From Clostridia bacterium (GTDB taxonomy: Bacteria > Bacillota > Clostridia > Oscillospirales > Acutalibacteraceae), in NCBI GenBank assembly GCA_017396515.1, contig JAFQLV010000031.1, positions 1 to 55,589 on the forward strand: DNA of 55,589 bases. Direction: 5' to 3'. Below, one piece after another: positions 15,298 through 23,645 of this stretch. A program made the position numbers and the translations under genes. The number at the start of each line of letters is the position of its first letter. Position 1 is the stretch's first letter. The notes beneath the pieces are model-generated. The model was not told where the DNA came from. It ran no database searches and saw only the letters and a program-made list of their open reading frames with translations.

Positions 15298-16668
15298 TTA
15301 TCCTTTTAATTTTTCTACCATCATTTTTGCCGCCTTATAAATATCTCCGCAGCCAAGAGTAATGATGATGTCGCCTTTTTTAGCGTTGGCAAGCACATGC
15401 TCACAGACCTCGCCGAAGGTGTTGAACCACACACTGCCGGGAATTTTATCCGCTAAATCCTTTGTGTAAATACCGTAGGTGTTGACCTCTCTTGAGCCCA
15501 TAATCTCTGTCATAACACACTTGTCAGGGATTTTAAGCACTCTGACAAAATCGTCAAAGAGTATCGATGTTCTCGAGTAAGTAAAAGGCTGGAAAACTGC
15601 CCAGACGGTGCCGTAGCCCATTTTCATAACCGCCTGCAGAGTCACTTCAAGCTCACCTGGGTGATGTGCGTAGTCATCGGCAATTGTTATTCCGTCAATT
15701 TCGCCTAAAATTTCAAAGCGTCTTCCGGCACCCTTGAACGCGCCTATGCCTTTTTCGCATTGCTCAAAGCTGCAGCCCGCCTTCACAGCTGCCGCAAAGG
15801 CGGCAAGTGAGTTGAGGATATTATGCTCGCCGGGTATGCCGAGAACGAGATGAGCTAATTTATTACCGCCGCTCATAACATCAAACTCGGCAAAGGCGCC
15901 TCTGTTATAGGTTATGTTTTCGGGGTAATATGTACAGCTCTTATTTTTGCCGAAGCTGATTTTTTCCTTATCGAGATTTTCGGTGGCACGAAGGGTGTTT
16001 TCATCATCACCGTTGAAAATAACGGTGCGAGATGTCATATTGCAGAATTTATTGAAGGATGCAATGATGTTATCGAGATTTTTAAAATATTCGAGATGGT
16101 CCTCATCCACATTGAGAAGAATGGTTGTATCCGGTGAGAGCTTATGATAGTGGTCTTTATATTCACAGGCCTCACAGACAAAAATATCACTTTTGCCTGC
16201 TCTGCCGTGGCTTTCAATCAGAGGGAGTCTGCCTCCGATAAGACAGGTGGGGTCTTTTTGTGCCTGAATTAGAATCTGTGACAGCATTGCAGTTACGGTT
16301 GTTTTTCCGTGAGTTCCGCACACAGCTATGCAGTCAGAATACATTCTTGTGATAGCACCGAAAATTTCAGCTCTTTCCACGCAGGGTACACTGCCGTTTT
16401 TTGCCGCCACGAGCTCAGGGTTATCCTTGAGTATTGCGTCGGTATAGACAATCAACTCAGCACCTTCAAGGTTTTCAGGCTTCTGACCTAAGATAACCTT
16501 CATACCAAGCTCACGCAGCTTAGTGATGTTATCGCCGTCATTGTTATCTGAGCCGCTTATATCATAACCCCAGGAGTGCAGAATCTCCGCTATGGGACAC
16601 ATACCTGAGCCGCCTATTCCTATAAAATGAATTTTTTTAACCTGCTTTAAAAGCATATCTATATCCAT
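15298..16668 (-). CDS. murC: UDP-N-acetylmuramate--L-alanine ligase
   Basis: MurC adds the first amino acid, L-alanine, to UDP-MurNAc in cytoplasmic peptidoglycan precursor synthesis. The N-terminal nucleotide fold starts HFIGIGGSGM (14-23). The ATP loop is GTHGKTT (118-124), and ADDYAHHPGE is the central-domain signature. The length of 456 residues is normal. The start has AAGGAG upstream (ctcctt at 16677-16682 on the + strand). It stands alone on the minus strand, divergent from the sporulation genes dpaA-dpaB. Confidence 0.96.
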   Translation of the reverse strand: MDIDMLLKQVKKIHFIGIGGSGMCPIAEILHSWGYDISGSDNNDGDNITKLRELGMKVILGQKPENLEGAELIVYTDAILKDNPELVAAKNGSVPCVERAEIFGAITRMYSDCIAVCGTHGKTTVTAMLSQILIQAQKDPTCLIGGRLPLIESHGRAGKSDIFVCEACEYKDHYHKLSPDTTILLNVDEDHLEYFKNLDNIIASFNKFCNMTSRTVIFNGDDENTLRATENLDKEKISFGKNKSCTYYPENITYNRGAFAEFDVMSGGNKLAHLVLGIPGEHNILNSLAAFAAAVKAGCSFEQCEKGIGAFKGAGRRFEILGEIDGITIADDYAHHPGELEVTLQAVMKMGYGTVWAVFQPFTYSRTSILFDDFVRVLKIPDKCVMTEIMGSREVNTYGIYTKDLADKIPGSVWFNTFGEVCEHVLANAKKGDIIITLGCGDIYKAAKMMVEKLKG

Positions 16669-16700
16669 AATCGAAACTCCTTATAAATATTCTACCCTTT

Positions 16701-16729
16701 ATTATATTGCAATAAGCAAAAATAGTAAA
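16701..16729 (-). promoter_or_regulatory. sigmaA-type promoter for murC
   Basis: On the minus strand TTTACT (16729-16724) and TATAAT (16706-16701) are 17 bases apart. The murC start lies about 33 bases beyond the -10. Confidence 0.65.
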
Positions 16730-16746
16730 CACTTTAAGACAAATTA

Positions 16747-16773
16747 ACATCAAAAAATTTTCAGCATATTATA
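16747..16773 (+). promoter_or_regulatory. sigmaK-like sporulation promoter of dpaA-dpaB
   Basis: An AC dinucleotide (16747-16748) is followed after 16 bases by CATATTATA (16765-16773). This fits the mother-cell sigmaK pattern AC-N16/17-CATANNNTA. The dpaA start lies 27 bases downstream. In Bacillus subtilis the same operon is known to be transcribed by sigmaK. The -35 element is short, so a chance match cannot be excluded. Confidence 0.55.
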
Positions 16774-16799
16774 TAGTATCAAATCAGTGGGGGAGCAAT

Positions 16800-17639
16800 A
16801 TGAATAATTTTCTTTTAATAGGCGGAGATAAGCGTATGGAGGTTCTGTATAAGACTTTACTCTCAAAGGGTATAGAAGCCCGCCATATCGGCAATATGAA
16901 GGATTTGACAGCTTTCAGCGATTATGGCTGCTATAGCAATGTTATCTTACCCTTGCCTGTCAGCAAGGATGGCAGACGAATTTTTTCCGAAGACGGCGAT
17001 TTTGACCTGTCCTTTGAAAAGCTTGCGGAGAATCTTTTGAGTATTCAGAGAGTTTTTGCAGGCAATTTACACGGCAGACTCAGGGCTCTTCTTGACAGTA
17101 AAAAAATCGAATACTCCGATATGATGCTGGATGAAGGCTTTCTCGAAGCCAACGCTTATCTTACGGCACAGGGAGCTTTAAGGCTGCTGCTTGAAAATAC
17201 CGAAGAGTATATTGTCGGTAAAAAGGTGCTCATTATAGGCTTCGGCAGAGTCGCCGCAGCATTGGCTGCTCTGCTTAAGGCAGTGGGTTTGGATATTTAC
17301 ATAGCCGCACGAAGCAGCTCTCAGCTCAGACGGGCATCGTGTCTCGGTTATAAAACAGTGAAACTCAGTAATATAGGAGCTTATATATGCTTCTTTGACT
17401 ATATTTTTGCAACAGTACCCTCAAAGGTATTATCGGCTGATGATATTGCTCTGATAAGAGACGACTGTGTTTATTTTGAGCTTGCCTCCGCACCCTTTTC
17501 AGCCGAGGAGGCTGACTTTAAGCTGAAATCCAAAAAATATGTCACAGGTGCAGCCTTGCCCGGGAAATATCTCAGCACCGCTGCAGGCAGACTTATGGCT
17601 GATTATATTATGCAGTTTATCAGTGCTGAAAAGGAGTGA
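16800..17639 (+). CDS. dpaA: Dipicolinate synthase subunit A
   Basis: DpaA (SpoVFA) acts with DpaB to oxidise dihydrodipicolinate to dipicolinic acid, the calcium chelator of the spore core. The reaction takes place in the mother cell. The NAD(P)-binding fold shows as VLIIGFGRVA (143-152). The N-terminal half carries the family pattern LIGGDKR near the start and ILPLPVSKDG (49-58). The length of 279 residues is close to the usual 290-300. GGGGGAG precedes the start. The next gene is the B subunit, with the start sites nearly touching. The pair shows that the organism is a spore former, or descends from one. Confidence 0.93.
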   Translation: MNNFLLIGGDKRMEVLYKTLLSKGIEARHIGNMKDLTAFSDYGCYSNVILPLPVSKDGRRIFSEDGDFDLSFEKLAENLLSIQRVFAGNLHGRLRALLDSKKIEYSDMMLDEGFLEANAYLTAQGALRLLLENTEEYIVGKKVLIIGFGRVAAALAALLKAVGLDIYIAARSSSQLRRASCLGYKTVKLSNIGAYICFFDYIFATVPSKVLSADDIALIRDDCVYFELASAPFSAEEADFKLKSKKYVTGAALPGKYLSTAAGRLMADYIMQFISAEKE

Positions 17640-17644
17640 AACCA

Positions 17645-18217
17645 TTGAAGGCAATAACAGCAGGCTTTGCTCTTACAGGCTCATTCTGTACCTTTGAGCG
17701 AGCCATAAAACAGATTGAATTTCTTATTTCAAAAGATATAAATATATTACCCATAATGTCGTTCAATGCTTCGGATATAGACACACGCTTCGGTAAAGCC
17801 GAGGATTTCAGAAAAAGGCTCGAGACCATAACAGGTAACAAGGTTATAAAAACAATTGAAGATGCGGAGCCTATCGGGCCAAAAAATCTTATTGACATTC
17901 TCATTATTCTGCCCTGCACGGGAAACACTCTTGCAAAGCTTGCGGCAGGCATATATGATACGCCGGTTACTCTTGCGGCAAAATCACATCTTCGCAATCA
18001 GAAAAGCGTTGTTGTGGGGGTTTCTTCAAACGATTCTCTCAGCTCTTCAGCAAAGAATATAGGGGCGCTCCTTAATTATAAGCACTATTATTTTGTGCCT
18101 ATGACTCAGGATGCACCGGATAAAAAGCCTTTTTCAATTGTCTGCGATTTTGAGAGAGTTTATGACACGATGCTGCTTGCTCTTGAGGAAAAGCAGCTTG
18201 AGCCTATAATATTCTGA
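17645..18217 (+). CDS. dpaB: Dipicolinate synthase subunit B
   Basis: DpaB (SpoVFB) is a flavoprotein-fold subunit of dipicolinate synthase. The N-terminus AGFALTGSFCTF is typical of the family, as are the PCTGNTLAKLAAGIYDTPV stretch in the middle and the SxNDSLSSSAKNIG region. The TTG at 17645 is chosen because AAGGAG (17631-17636) is 8 bases upstream and the conserved sequence begins there; a GTG at 17636 would overlap the dpaA stop but has no spaced site. The product has 190 residues, the normal length. It is transcribed with dpaA from the sigmaK-like promoter. Confidence 0.92.
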   Translation: MKAITAGFALTGSFCTFERAIKQIEFLISKDINILPIMSFNASDIDTRFGKAEDFRKRLETITGNKVIKTIEDAEPIGPKNLIDILIILPCTGNTLAKLAAGIYDTPVTLAAKSHLRNQKSVVVGVSSNDSLSSSAKNIGALLNYKHYYFVPMTQDAPDKKPFSIVCDFERVYDTMLLALEEKQLEPIIF

Positions 18218-18224
18218 AACAACT

Positions 18225-18254
18225 AAGCCCACCGACGGAAAAATCGGTGGGCTT
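18225..18254. terminator. Hairpin between dpaB and thyX
   Basis: AAGCCCACCGA (18225-18235) and TCGGTGGGCTT (18244-18254) form a perfect 11-base stem with an 8-base loop between convergent genes. Neither side has a proper T-run, so it may be a weak bidirectional terminator or an mRNA 3'-end stabiliser. Confidence 0.6.
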
Positions 18255-18272
18255 ATCGCTATTGAAAAAAGA

Positions 18273-19637
18273 TTACATATTACTGAAAATTTCTTTTATT
18301 TCCGCAGCTCTGCCGCAGGTCATTTTGCCCTCGGGACAAGCACCGTGAACATAGCAGCTGGGGCCGTAAAGCGAGAAAAGATCGGGTGAAATCTTGCGAA
18401 GCTTTTTAAGAAAATCATTTGCAAATGCCTGAATTTCCCACTGTGCTCTTGTGCAGCAGCGCAGACGGAAGAAAAGAAGCATTTCTCTTGCATTCATTGT
18501 TGTCACTATATCAAGGGTGTTGCCGCTGAGCACGCAGTAAATAAGAACATTATCCTCATAGCCCTTTGACTTGAGCTCGCTATAAAGAGAGAGCATGTCA
18601 CTGAAGGCTTCCTTATAAATTGCAAGGGCTTCGCTGTCTGCTTTAACTGTGTCAGGGATAACATAGGAAGCTCTGTCGGCTCTGATGAGGTTGGGTATGC
18701 ATATGCTCTGCATTCTGTGTCTTGCAAAGTGAGTAAGACATGCAAGTGAAACCTTGTTGAATTTTGCAGTGCAGGTATAGCTTTCCAAGGCTCTCGGTCT
18801 TGATGAAGCAGTGAGCTTTTTAAGTATAGTCTTTACATTTTCCTTATTTTCGATAATTCGGTTTGCGGCAGCAGGGGAGTAGCCTGCCTCGAAAAGTGCA
18901 CTCAAAGCTACATTGCTTTCACCGTCGGGAGTATAGGCTAAAATTTCACAAAGCTCCTGAGAAGATTTTTCTTCGTCATAGCTGAATCCGTAGTCAGGCT
19001 CGTCGTTATATTTCTGACCCTTAAGCTCAAAATCAATGAAAAGACCGGGAGCGATTTCCCTGCACTGCTCAAGAAGCGACAGGCCGATTTCATAGATTTC
19101 CTTAATTTTGCTGCCTCTGCCGTAAATCATTGCATTGAGCACATTAATAAGCTCTCTGCCGCCCAGGGAGCAGAAAAAGTTTGAATAGAAGCAGTAGGGA
19201 AGCACAAAGCGTGCATCCTCCTTGGGTATTCCCATTTCGGTAAGTGATGAATATGCTGCGAAAAGCCTGTCAGCCACGGCAGTGTACCTTGCTTTGTCTT
19301 CGTCACACTTAAATTCGGGCACAAGATATCCGCAGTCTGAAAAGTCAACATATCGTCTTGACTTAACGGTGAAGGAAGCGAGTCTGAATTCAATCATAAA
19401 CTGCTCAACAACAACGCTGACATTTTCAAAGGCAAGGTTAAAGAAAATGTGCTCAATTGTTGAAGTGTGGCCTGATTTAGTCACCTTGCCGATAAGCTTG
19501 GTGTTTTTCTCTTCGTCGTGGCTTCTTTCAAAAATTTCGAGTGCGGTTCCGCTTTGGGTTGAAATTCTGCCTGAAGCGGCACAAACCTCCTGACCGACAT
19601 TTGAACAGCCTATAACAAAAGCTCCATATTTATTCAT
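18273..19637 (-). CDS. thyX: Tandem-domain FAD-dependent thymidylate synthase (ThyX)
   Basis: ThyX makes dTMP from dUMP using methylene-THF, FAD and NADPH. At 454 residues this is about twice the usual length (about 220-250) and reads as two ThyX-like halves. The first half has TSTIEH (58-63) and the motif EFR-x7-SRRY (83-96), where RHR has become EFR. The second half has RHR-x7-N (306-316), where the Ser has become Asn, and keeps NARE (382-385), RLR and RAQWEI (397-402). The tail CPEGKMTCG is typical of clostridial ThyX. The ATG at 19637 has GGGAGAG upstream and starts the conserved part. It lies divergent from the cupin-tmk operon, so the next enzyme in dTTP synthesis is adjacent. Confidence 0.9.
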   Translation of the reverse strand: MNKYGAFVIGCSNVGQEVCAASGRISTQSGTALEIFERSHDEEKNTKLIGKVTKSGHTSTIEHIFFNLAFENVSVVVEQFMIEFRLASFTVKSRRYVDFSDCGYLVPEFKCDEDKARYTAVADRLFAAYSSLTEMGIPKEDARFVLPYCFYSNFFCSLGGRELINVLNAMIYGRGSKIKEIYEIGLSLLEQCREIAPGLFIDFELKGQKYNDEPDYGFSYDEEKSSQELCEILAYTPDGESNVALSALFEAGYSPAAANRIIENKENVKTILKKLTASSRPRALESYTCTAKFNKVSLACLTHFARHRMQSICIPNLIRADRASYVIPDTVKADSEALAIYKEAFSDMLSLYSELKSKGYEDNVLIYCVLSGNTLDIVTTMNAREMLLFFRLRCCTRAQWEIQAFANDFLKKLRKISPDLFSLYGPSCYVHGACPEGKMTCGRAAEIKEIFSNM

Positions 19638-19670
19638 AATAGTATCTCTCCCTATAATTTCTTCTGCTAT

Positions 19671-19700
19671 ATTGTAATATAAATCACTGTCATTTGTCAA
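19671..19700 (-). promoter_or_regulatory. sigmaA-type promoter for thyX
   Basis: On the minus strand TTGACA (19700-19695) and TACAAT (19676-19671) are separated by 18 bases. The ThyX start follows about 34 bases downstream. Confidence 0.75.
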
Positions 19701-19768
19701 ATAAAACTTTTTCGCGCGGCAAACTTCCAAATATTACTAAAATGTAAGAACTTTTTAAGAAAAAAACA

Positions 19769-19797
19769 TTGATAAATCTTTCTTTTGTTGCTATAAT
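19769..19797 (+). promoter_or_regulatory. sigmaA-type promoter for the cupin-tmk operon
   Basis: TTGATA (19769-19774) and TATAAT (19792-19797) are separated by 17 bases. The start codon at 19825 leaves a short leader. Confidence 0.8.
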
Positions 19798-19824
19798 TAC
19801 AAAGAATATGATAATAGGGGTAAT

Positions 19825-20178
19825 ATGGCAATGATTAAAAGAAACAGCGAAATGAAGGTAAGTCTCAGAGAAAATATGCGCGGCGGTGACGGTACTGTTA
19901 AAATCACCGATATACTTGACGCAGGCGAATATAAAGGCAAAAGCCGCCTTTTAGGTGTCATAACTCTTGAAAGCGGCTGCTCAATAGGTGCCCATGTTCA
20001 TGAAAATGAAGAAGAGGTTTTTTATATCATCGAGGGTACCGCCACATATAATGACAACGGCAAGCAAGAAACTCTCTATGCAGGCGACAGCTGTGTGTGT
20101 CTCGGCGGTCAGGAGCATTCAATTGCAAATAAAACAGACGAGACGCTCAGGCTCTTTGCTGTTATTATGACTTATTGA
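19825..20178 (+). CDS. Small single-domain cupin protein
   Basis: This 117-residue protein has the cupin_2 fold. Metal-ligand candidates are H57, H59 and E63 in AHVHENEEE, followed by a FYIIEGTA strand, and H98 in the second cupin motif GQEHSI. Such proteins bind a metal and may be isomerases, dioxygenases or sensors; no specific substrate can be inferred. The ATG at 19825 is close to AGGGG (4 bases); an in-frame ATG at 19831 has better spacing (10 bases), so the first two residues are uncertain. It leads an operon that runs into tmk 8 bases later. Confidence 0.85.
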   Translation: MAMIKRNSEMKVSLRENMRGGDGTVKITDILDAGEYKGKSRLLGVITLESGCSIGAHVHENEEEVFYIIEGTATYNDNGKQETLYAGDSCVCLGGQEHSIANKTDETLRLFAVIMTY

Positions 20179-20186
20179 GGTGCTTT

Positions 20187-20861
20187 ATGGGCAGAATGAT
20201 AGTTATTGACGGCCTTGACGGAAGCGGCAAGGCAACTCAGGCAGAGCTGCTGAAAAACTACCTCAGCTCAAGAGGCTGCAGCACATATACTCTTGACCTG
20301 CCTTTTTATTCAGATGAGTCAAGCACTCTCGTAAAAATGTATCTCAGCGGTGAGCTTGGTGAAAATCCCTCAGATGTCAATGCCTATGCTGCTTCAACCT
20401 TTTATGCGGCAGACAGATATGCAAGCTATAAAAAACATTGGCAAAGGGAATATGAAAGCGACAAAATTGTTGTTGCCAACAGATATACAACCTCAAACGC
20501 CTGTCATCAGATGACAAAGCTCCCGCAGGAGCAATGGGACGAATATCTCTCATGGCTTTTTGAGTTTGAATACGGCAGGTTAGGAATACCTGAGCCTGAC
20601 TGTGTGATTTTTCTTGATATGCCTGTTGAAATTTCACAGAAGCTGCTGTTAAAACGCTATCAGGGTGACGAAAATAAAAAAGATGTGCATGAAAGAGATG
20701 TCCGATATCTGCTTTCTTGTCACAAGGCTGCAGTGTACGCTGCCGAAAAATTAGGCTGGCACAGAGTTGTCTGTGGCAGAGACGGTGAACCTCTGAGCGT
20801 CGATGAGATTTCCGCTGAGGTTTGCCGCATAGCAGAAAGGGAAATTTTAGGCAATGACTGA
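20187..20861 (+). CDS. tmk: Thymidylate kinase
   Basis: Tmk phosphorylates dTMP to dTDP, directly after the ThyX step. The P-loop GLDGSGKAT lies at residues 9-17 and the DRY motif at 76-78 (ADRYAS). A further ANRYTTSNA segment binds the nucleotide, and the LID region (around KRYQGDENKK) is basic. The length of 224 residues is slightly above the usual 205-215. The ATG at 20187 is chosen for the GAGGTG site at 20177-20182 that overlaps the cupin stop. Its last 8 bases overlap the next gene. Confidence 0.92.
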   Translation: MGRMIVIDGLDGSGKATQAELLKNYLSSRGCSTYTLDLPFYSDESSTLVKMYLSGELGENPSDVNAYAASTFYAADRYASYKKHWQREYESDKIVVANRYTTSNACHQMTKLPQEQWDEYLSWLFEFEYGRLGIPEPDCVIFLDMPVEISQKLLLKRYQGDENKKDVHERDVRYLLSCHKAAVYAAEKLGWHRVVCGRDGEPLSVDEISAEVCRIAEREILGND

Positions 20862-21750
20862 ACTACACAAGGTTAGACTCGAAGACAAAGAATGGATAGA
20901 TAAAATTCTCGCTGATGTGCCTTTTTTCACATGCGAATATCCCTTCGGTAACATTTTTTCTTATAGTGCCAAAATGCTCATTGAGGTTGCTGAGGTTGAG
21001 GGCTGTCTCATAACCAAATGCACTCAGGGTGACAGTATTATGTATTGCTGTCCTCTCGGCAAGGGAAATATGAAAAAGGCAGTTGAGTTCATATTAAGCG
21101 ATGCTGAAAAAGACGGCAGAGAGTTTGAAATGTTCGGCATTTCACCTGACTCGGCTGAGTTTTTAACCGAAGAATTCGCCGGTGTGTTTGATATCTCTCT
21201 CAGCCGAGACACCTTTGACTATATATATCTCGGTGAAGATTTAATAAATCTCAGCGGAAAGAAGTATCAGCCCAAAAGAAATCATATATCCTTCTTTATG
21301 AGAAATAACAATTGGAGCTATGAGAGAATAAGGGCAGAGAATATACCGGAGTGCCTTGAAATGAGCAAGGTGTGGCTCGAAGGTGCTCTTGAGGAATATA
21401 AGGCGGACCTTGAGGCTGAGCTTAAAATAATTGAGAGAGTCTTTGACAATTATGAGCAGCTCGGTTATGTCGGCGGCCTTCTCAGGGCTGACGGCAAGGT
21501 TATTGCATACACAATGGGCGAAAAAATGACGGATGAAATGTTCTGCGTTCACATTGAAAAGGCTTTTTCCCACATAAGGGGAGCCTATCCTATGATAAAT
21601 CAGCAGTTTGTTAAAAACGAGCTGTCACAGTATAAATATATCAACCGCGAGGATGATACGGGTGCTGAGAACCTGAGAAAAGCCAAGCTCAGCTATTACC
21701 CTGCTATTCTTGCAGAAAAATATGAGGCGAAGCTTAAAAATGCTCATTAA
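20854..21750 (+). CDS. DUF2156 (GNAT-fold) domain protein
   Basis: This 298-residue soluble protein resembles the DUF2156 family, the acetyltransferase-like fold also found at the C-terminus of phosphatidylglycerol lysyltransferases. Recognisable parts are an N-terminal FFTCEYPFGNIF-like region, the KRNHISFF stretch (about 142-149) and a C-terminal INREDDTGAENLRKAK stretch (about 267-282). No membrane helices are present, unlike MprF. It probably moves an acyl or aminoacyl group, but the substrate is unknown. It overlaps tmk by 8 bases and is overlapped by the next GNAT gene, so translation is coupled. Confidence 0.82.
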   Translation: MTELHKVRLEDKEWIDKILADVPFFTCEYPFGNIFSYSAKMLIEVAEVEGCLITKCTQGDSIMYCCPLGKGNMKKAVEFILSDAEKDGREFEMFGISPDSAEFLTEEFAGVFDISLSRDTFDYIYLGEDLINLSGKKYQPKRNHISFFMRNNNWSYERIRAENIPECLEMSKVWLEGALEEYKADLEAELKIIERVFDNYEQLGYVGGLLRADGKVIAYTMGEKMTDEMFCVHIEKAFSHIRGAYPMINQQFVKNELSQYKYINREDDTGAENLRKAKLSYYPAILAEKYEAKLKNAH

Positions 21751-22522
21751 ACCGGATGAAAAATACATTCCGTCACTCATAAAGCTCTGGCGTGAGGTTT
21801 TTGGTGACAGTGAGGAATATATAGAGCTCTTTTTTAAAAAAGCATATTTTGACGGCGAATGCTTCGGCGAAATTGTCGGCGATGAGGTTGTCAGTGCGTT
21901 TTATCTGCTTAAATGCTCTGTCAGGTACGCGGGTAAGGTCTATGAGGGCAGATATCTTTATGCCGCCGCCACACTGGGTGAGTACCGCCGTAAGGGTCTT
22001 ATGTCGGCTCTTATTGCAGAAGCGACAGCTTATTGCAAAGATGCAGGTCTTGATTTTATTGCTCTTGTGCCTGCAAGTGACAGCTTATATGATTACTATT
22101 CAGGCTTCGGCTTTAAAGAGGCAATGTATAAATACAGGTTTGTGCTCAGCAATGATTTTGTAACACTGCCCTTATACCGCGAGGCAGAAAACTACGCTGA
22201 GTTTTATAAAATCAGAAGCTCTGCCGAAAATGCCCTTGTTTATGGCGAGGTCGGTTGTGAATATGCCTTTGATTGCCTTGACTTTCTGGGTAAAAAGGTT
22301 GTTATATTCGGTGAAAACAGCTATTACATTGACGGTGAAGAGCTGTTCACGGCAGACACAGAAGAAACAGCGGCAAGCTTTTTAAGCTCACTTTCGGGCG
22401 AAAGGGTTATGTATTCCAATAAGCCCTTGCGCAGTGCCGAAAAGGTCAGAAACGGAATGATGTATTGTTTTGCCGGTGAGCTCAGAAATAAAGAAATATA
22501 TATGAATATAGCATTGGATTAG
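21740..22522 (+). CDS. GNAT family N-acetyltransferase
   Basis: This 260-residue protein has the acetyl-CoA-binding GNAT core (YAAATLGEYRRKGLMSALI), with the RxxGL pyrophosphate loop, followed by LVPASDSLYDYYSGFGF. A C-terminal domain of about 110 residues with a sterol-carrier-like flavour follows, which recalls Eis-type proteins. The substrate is not known. The ATG at 21740 overlaps the end of the preceding gene by 11 bases, with GAGGCGAAG upstream. It lies in a run of overlapping genes leading to mltG. Confidence 0.85.
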   Translation: MLIKPDEKYIPSLIKLWREVFGDSEEYIELFFKKAYFDGECFGEIVGDEVVSAFYLLKCSVRYAGKVYEGRYLYAAATLGEYRRKGLMSALIAEATAYCKDAGLDFIALVPASDSLYDYYSGFGFKEAMYKYRFVLSNDFVTLPLYREAENYAEFYKIRSSAENALVYGEVGCEYAFDCLDFLGKKVVIFGENSYYIDGEELFTADTEETAASFLSSLSGERVMYSNKPLRSAEKVRNGMMYCFAGELRNKEIYMNIALD

Positions 22523-22533
22523 GAGAAATAATT

Positions 22534-23076
22534 ATGGTTTACTGTTTTCTCGCTGACGGCTTTGAGGAGCTTGAAGCAATAGCACCTATAGACATTTTAA
22601 GAAGAGCTGATGTTGATGTTATCACTGTCGGTGTCACAGGTGAGGTTATCAACGGAAGACACGGCATTAAAGTTACTGCCGATTGCACAATTGACAGCAT
22701 TGAGCTGACAGATGGGCTTGAAGGTATCATTCTTCCCGGAGGTCTGCCCGGTGCAACAAACCTTGAAGAAAGCACTGCAGTGCAAAAGGCAATAGATTTC
22801 ACTGCAGAAAACGGAAAGCTTGTCTGCGCAATATGTGCCGCGCCGCAGATTTTAGGTCACAAGGGACTTCTCAGGGGCAGAGAGGCAATTGCTTATCCCG
22901 GTTTTGAAAAAGAGCTTGAGGGAGCACATATCAGCAGCAGCTATGTTGCTGTTGACGGCAATTTCATCACCGCAAAGGGTGCAGGTGTTGCGGCTGAGTT
23001 CGGTCTTGAAATTGTTGCCGCACTTAAGAGCAGAGAAGCTTCAGATAAAATCAGGTCGGCAATTCAGTGCATATGA
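22534..23076 (+). CDS. DJ-1/PfpI family protein
   Basis: This 180-residue protein belongs to the DJ-1/YajL branch of the class I glutamine amidotransferase-like superfamily. The reactive cysteine is C101 in the nucleophile elbow AICAAPQ, and the acidic partner near the start is in FEELEA (10-15). The family includes small glyoxalase III enzymes, chaperones and oxidative-stress sensors, so the exact role is not assigned. AGGAGAAATAATTATG precedes the gene. The stop overlaps the next start (ATGA). Confidence 0.9.
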   Translation: MVYCFLADGFEELEAIAPIDILRRADVDVITVGVTGEVINGRHGIKVTADCTIDSIELTDGLEGIILPGGLPGATNLEESTAVQKAIDFTAENGKLVCAICAAPQILGHKGLLRGREAIAYPGFEKELEGAHISSSYVAVDGNFITAKGAGVAAEFGLEIVAALKSREASDKIRSAIQCI

Positions 23077-23633
23077 TTCAGAAAAAAGATATTTTAAGAA
23101 ACCTCTTTAAGATTAACAGGGATGCAGTTGACAATAAAACTGAGCTCAGTGAAAAAATCTGTCAATCACTTTTTAAAAGCGATGAATACAGAAATTGTGA
23201 AAGCATATTTCTTTACGCTTCCTGTGGCAGTGAGGTTTGCACCGACAGTATAATGCACAGGGCTTTTGCTGACGGTAAGAGAGTTGCTTTTCCGCGGTGC
23301 ATTGATAAAAACGGCAATATGAAGTTTTATTATATTAATTCATCAAGTGAGCTGATATTAGGCTATTACGGTATAAAAGCTCCGCCAACACATACTGAGG
23401 CTTATTTCGGAAATGAAAACACCCTTTGCATAGTGCCGGGGCTTGCTTTCAGCATTGACGGATACCGTCTCGGGTACGGAAAAGGCTATTATGACAGATT
23501 TTTAAGCGAATTTAAGGGCGTGAGCATAGGCTTGTGCTATGATATGTGTCTTTGCAAAACGCTTCCCACAGACGAATACGACAAAAAAGTCAATTACCTT
23601 ATCACCGATAAGAGAATATACAATTTTACATAA
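23073..23633 (+). CDS. 5-formyltetrahydrofolate cyclo-ligase
   Basis: This enzyme converts 5-formyl-THF to methenyl-THF with ATP, returning a stored folate to the one-carbon pool that ThyX also uses. The family signature GYGKGYYDR lies at 134-142, and the PGLAFSIDGYRLG lead-in is also typical. The 186-residue length is normal. The ATG at 23073 overlaps the preceding stop (ATGA). An earlier GTG at 23067 would add two residues. The mltG gene follows after 12 bases. Confidence 0.93.
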   Translation: MIQKKDILRNLFKINRDAVDNKTELSEKICQSLFKSDEYRNCESIFLYASCGSEVCTDSIMHRAFADGKRVAFPRCIDKNGNMKFYYINSSSELILGYYGIKAPPTHTEAYFGNENTLCIVPGLAFSIDGYRLGYGKGYYDRFLSEFKGVSIGLCYDMCLCKTLPTDEYDKKVNYLITDKRIYNFT

Positions 23634-23645
23634 AGGAGGAATAAT

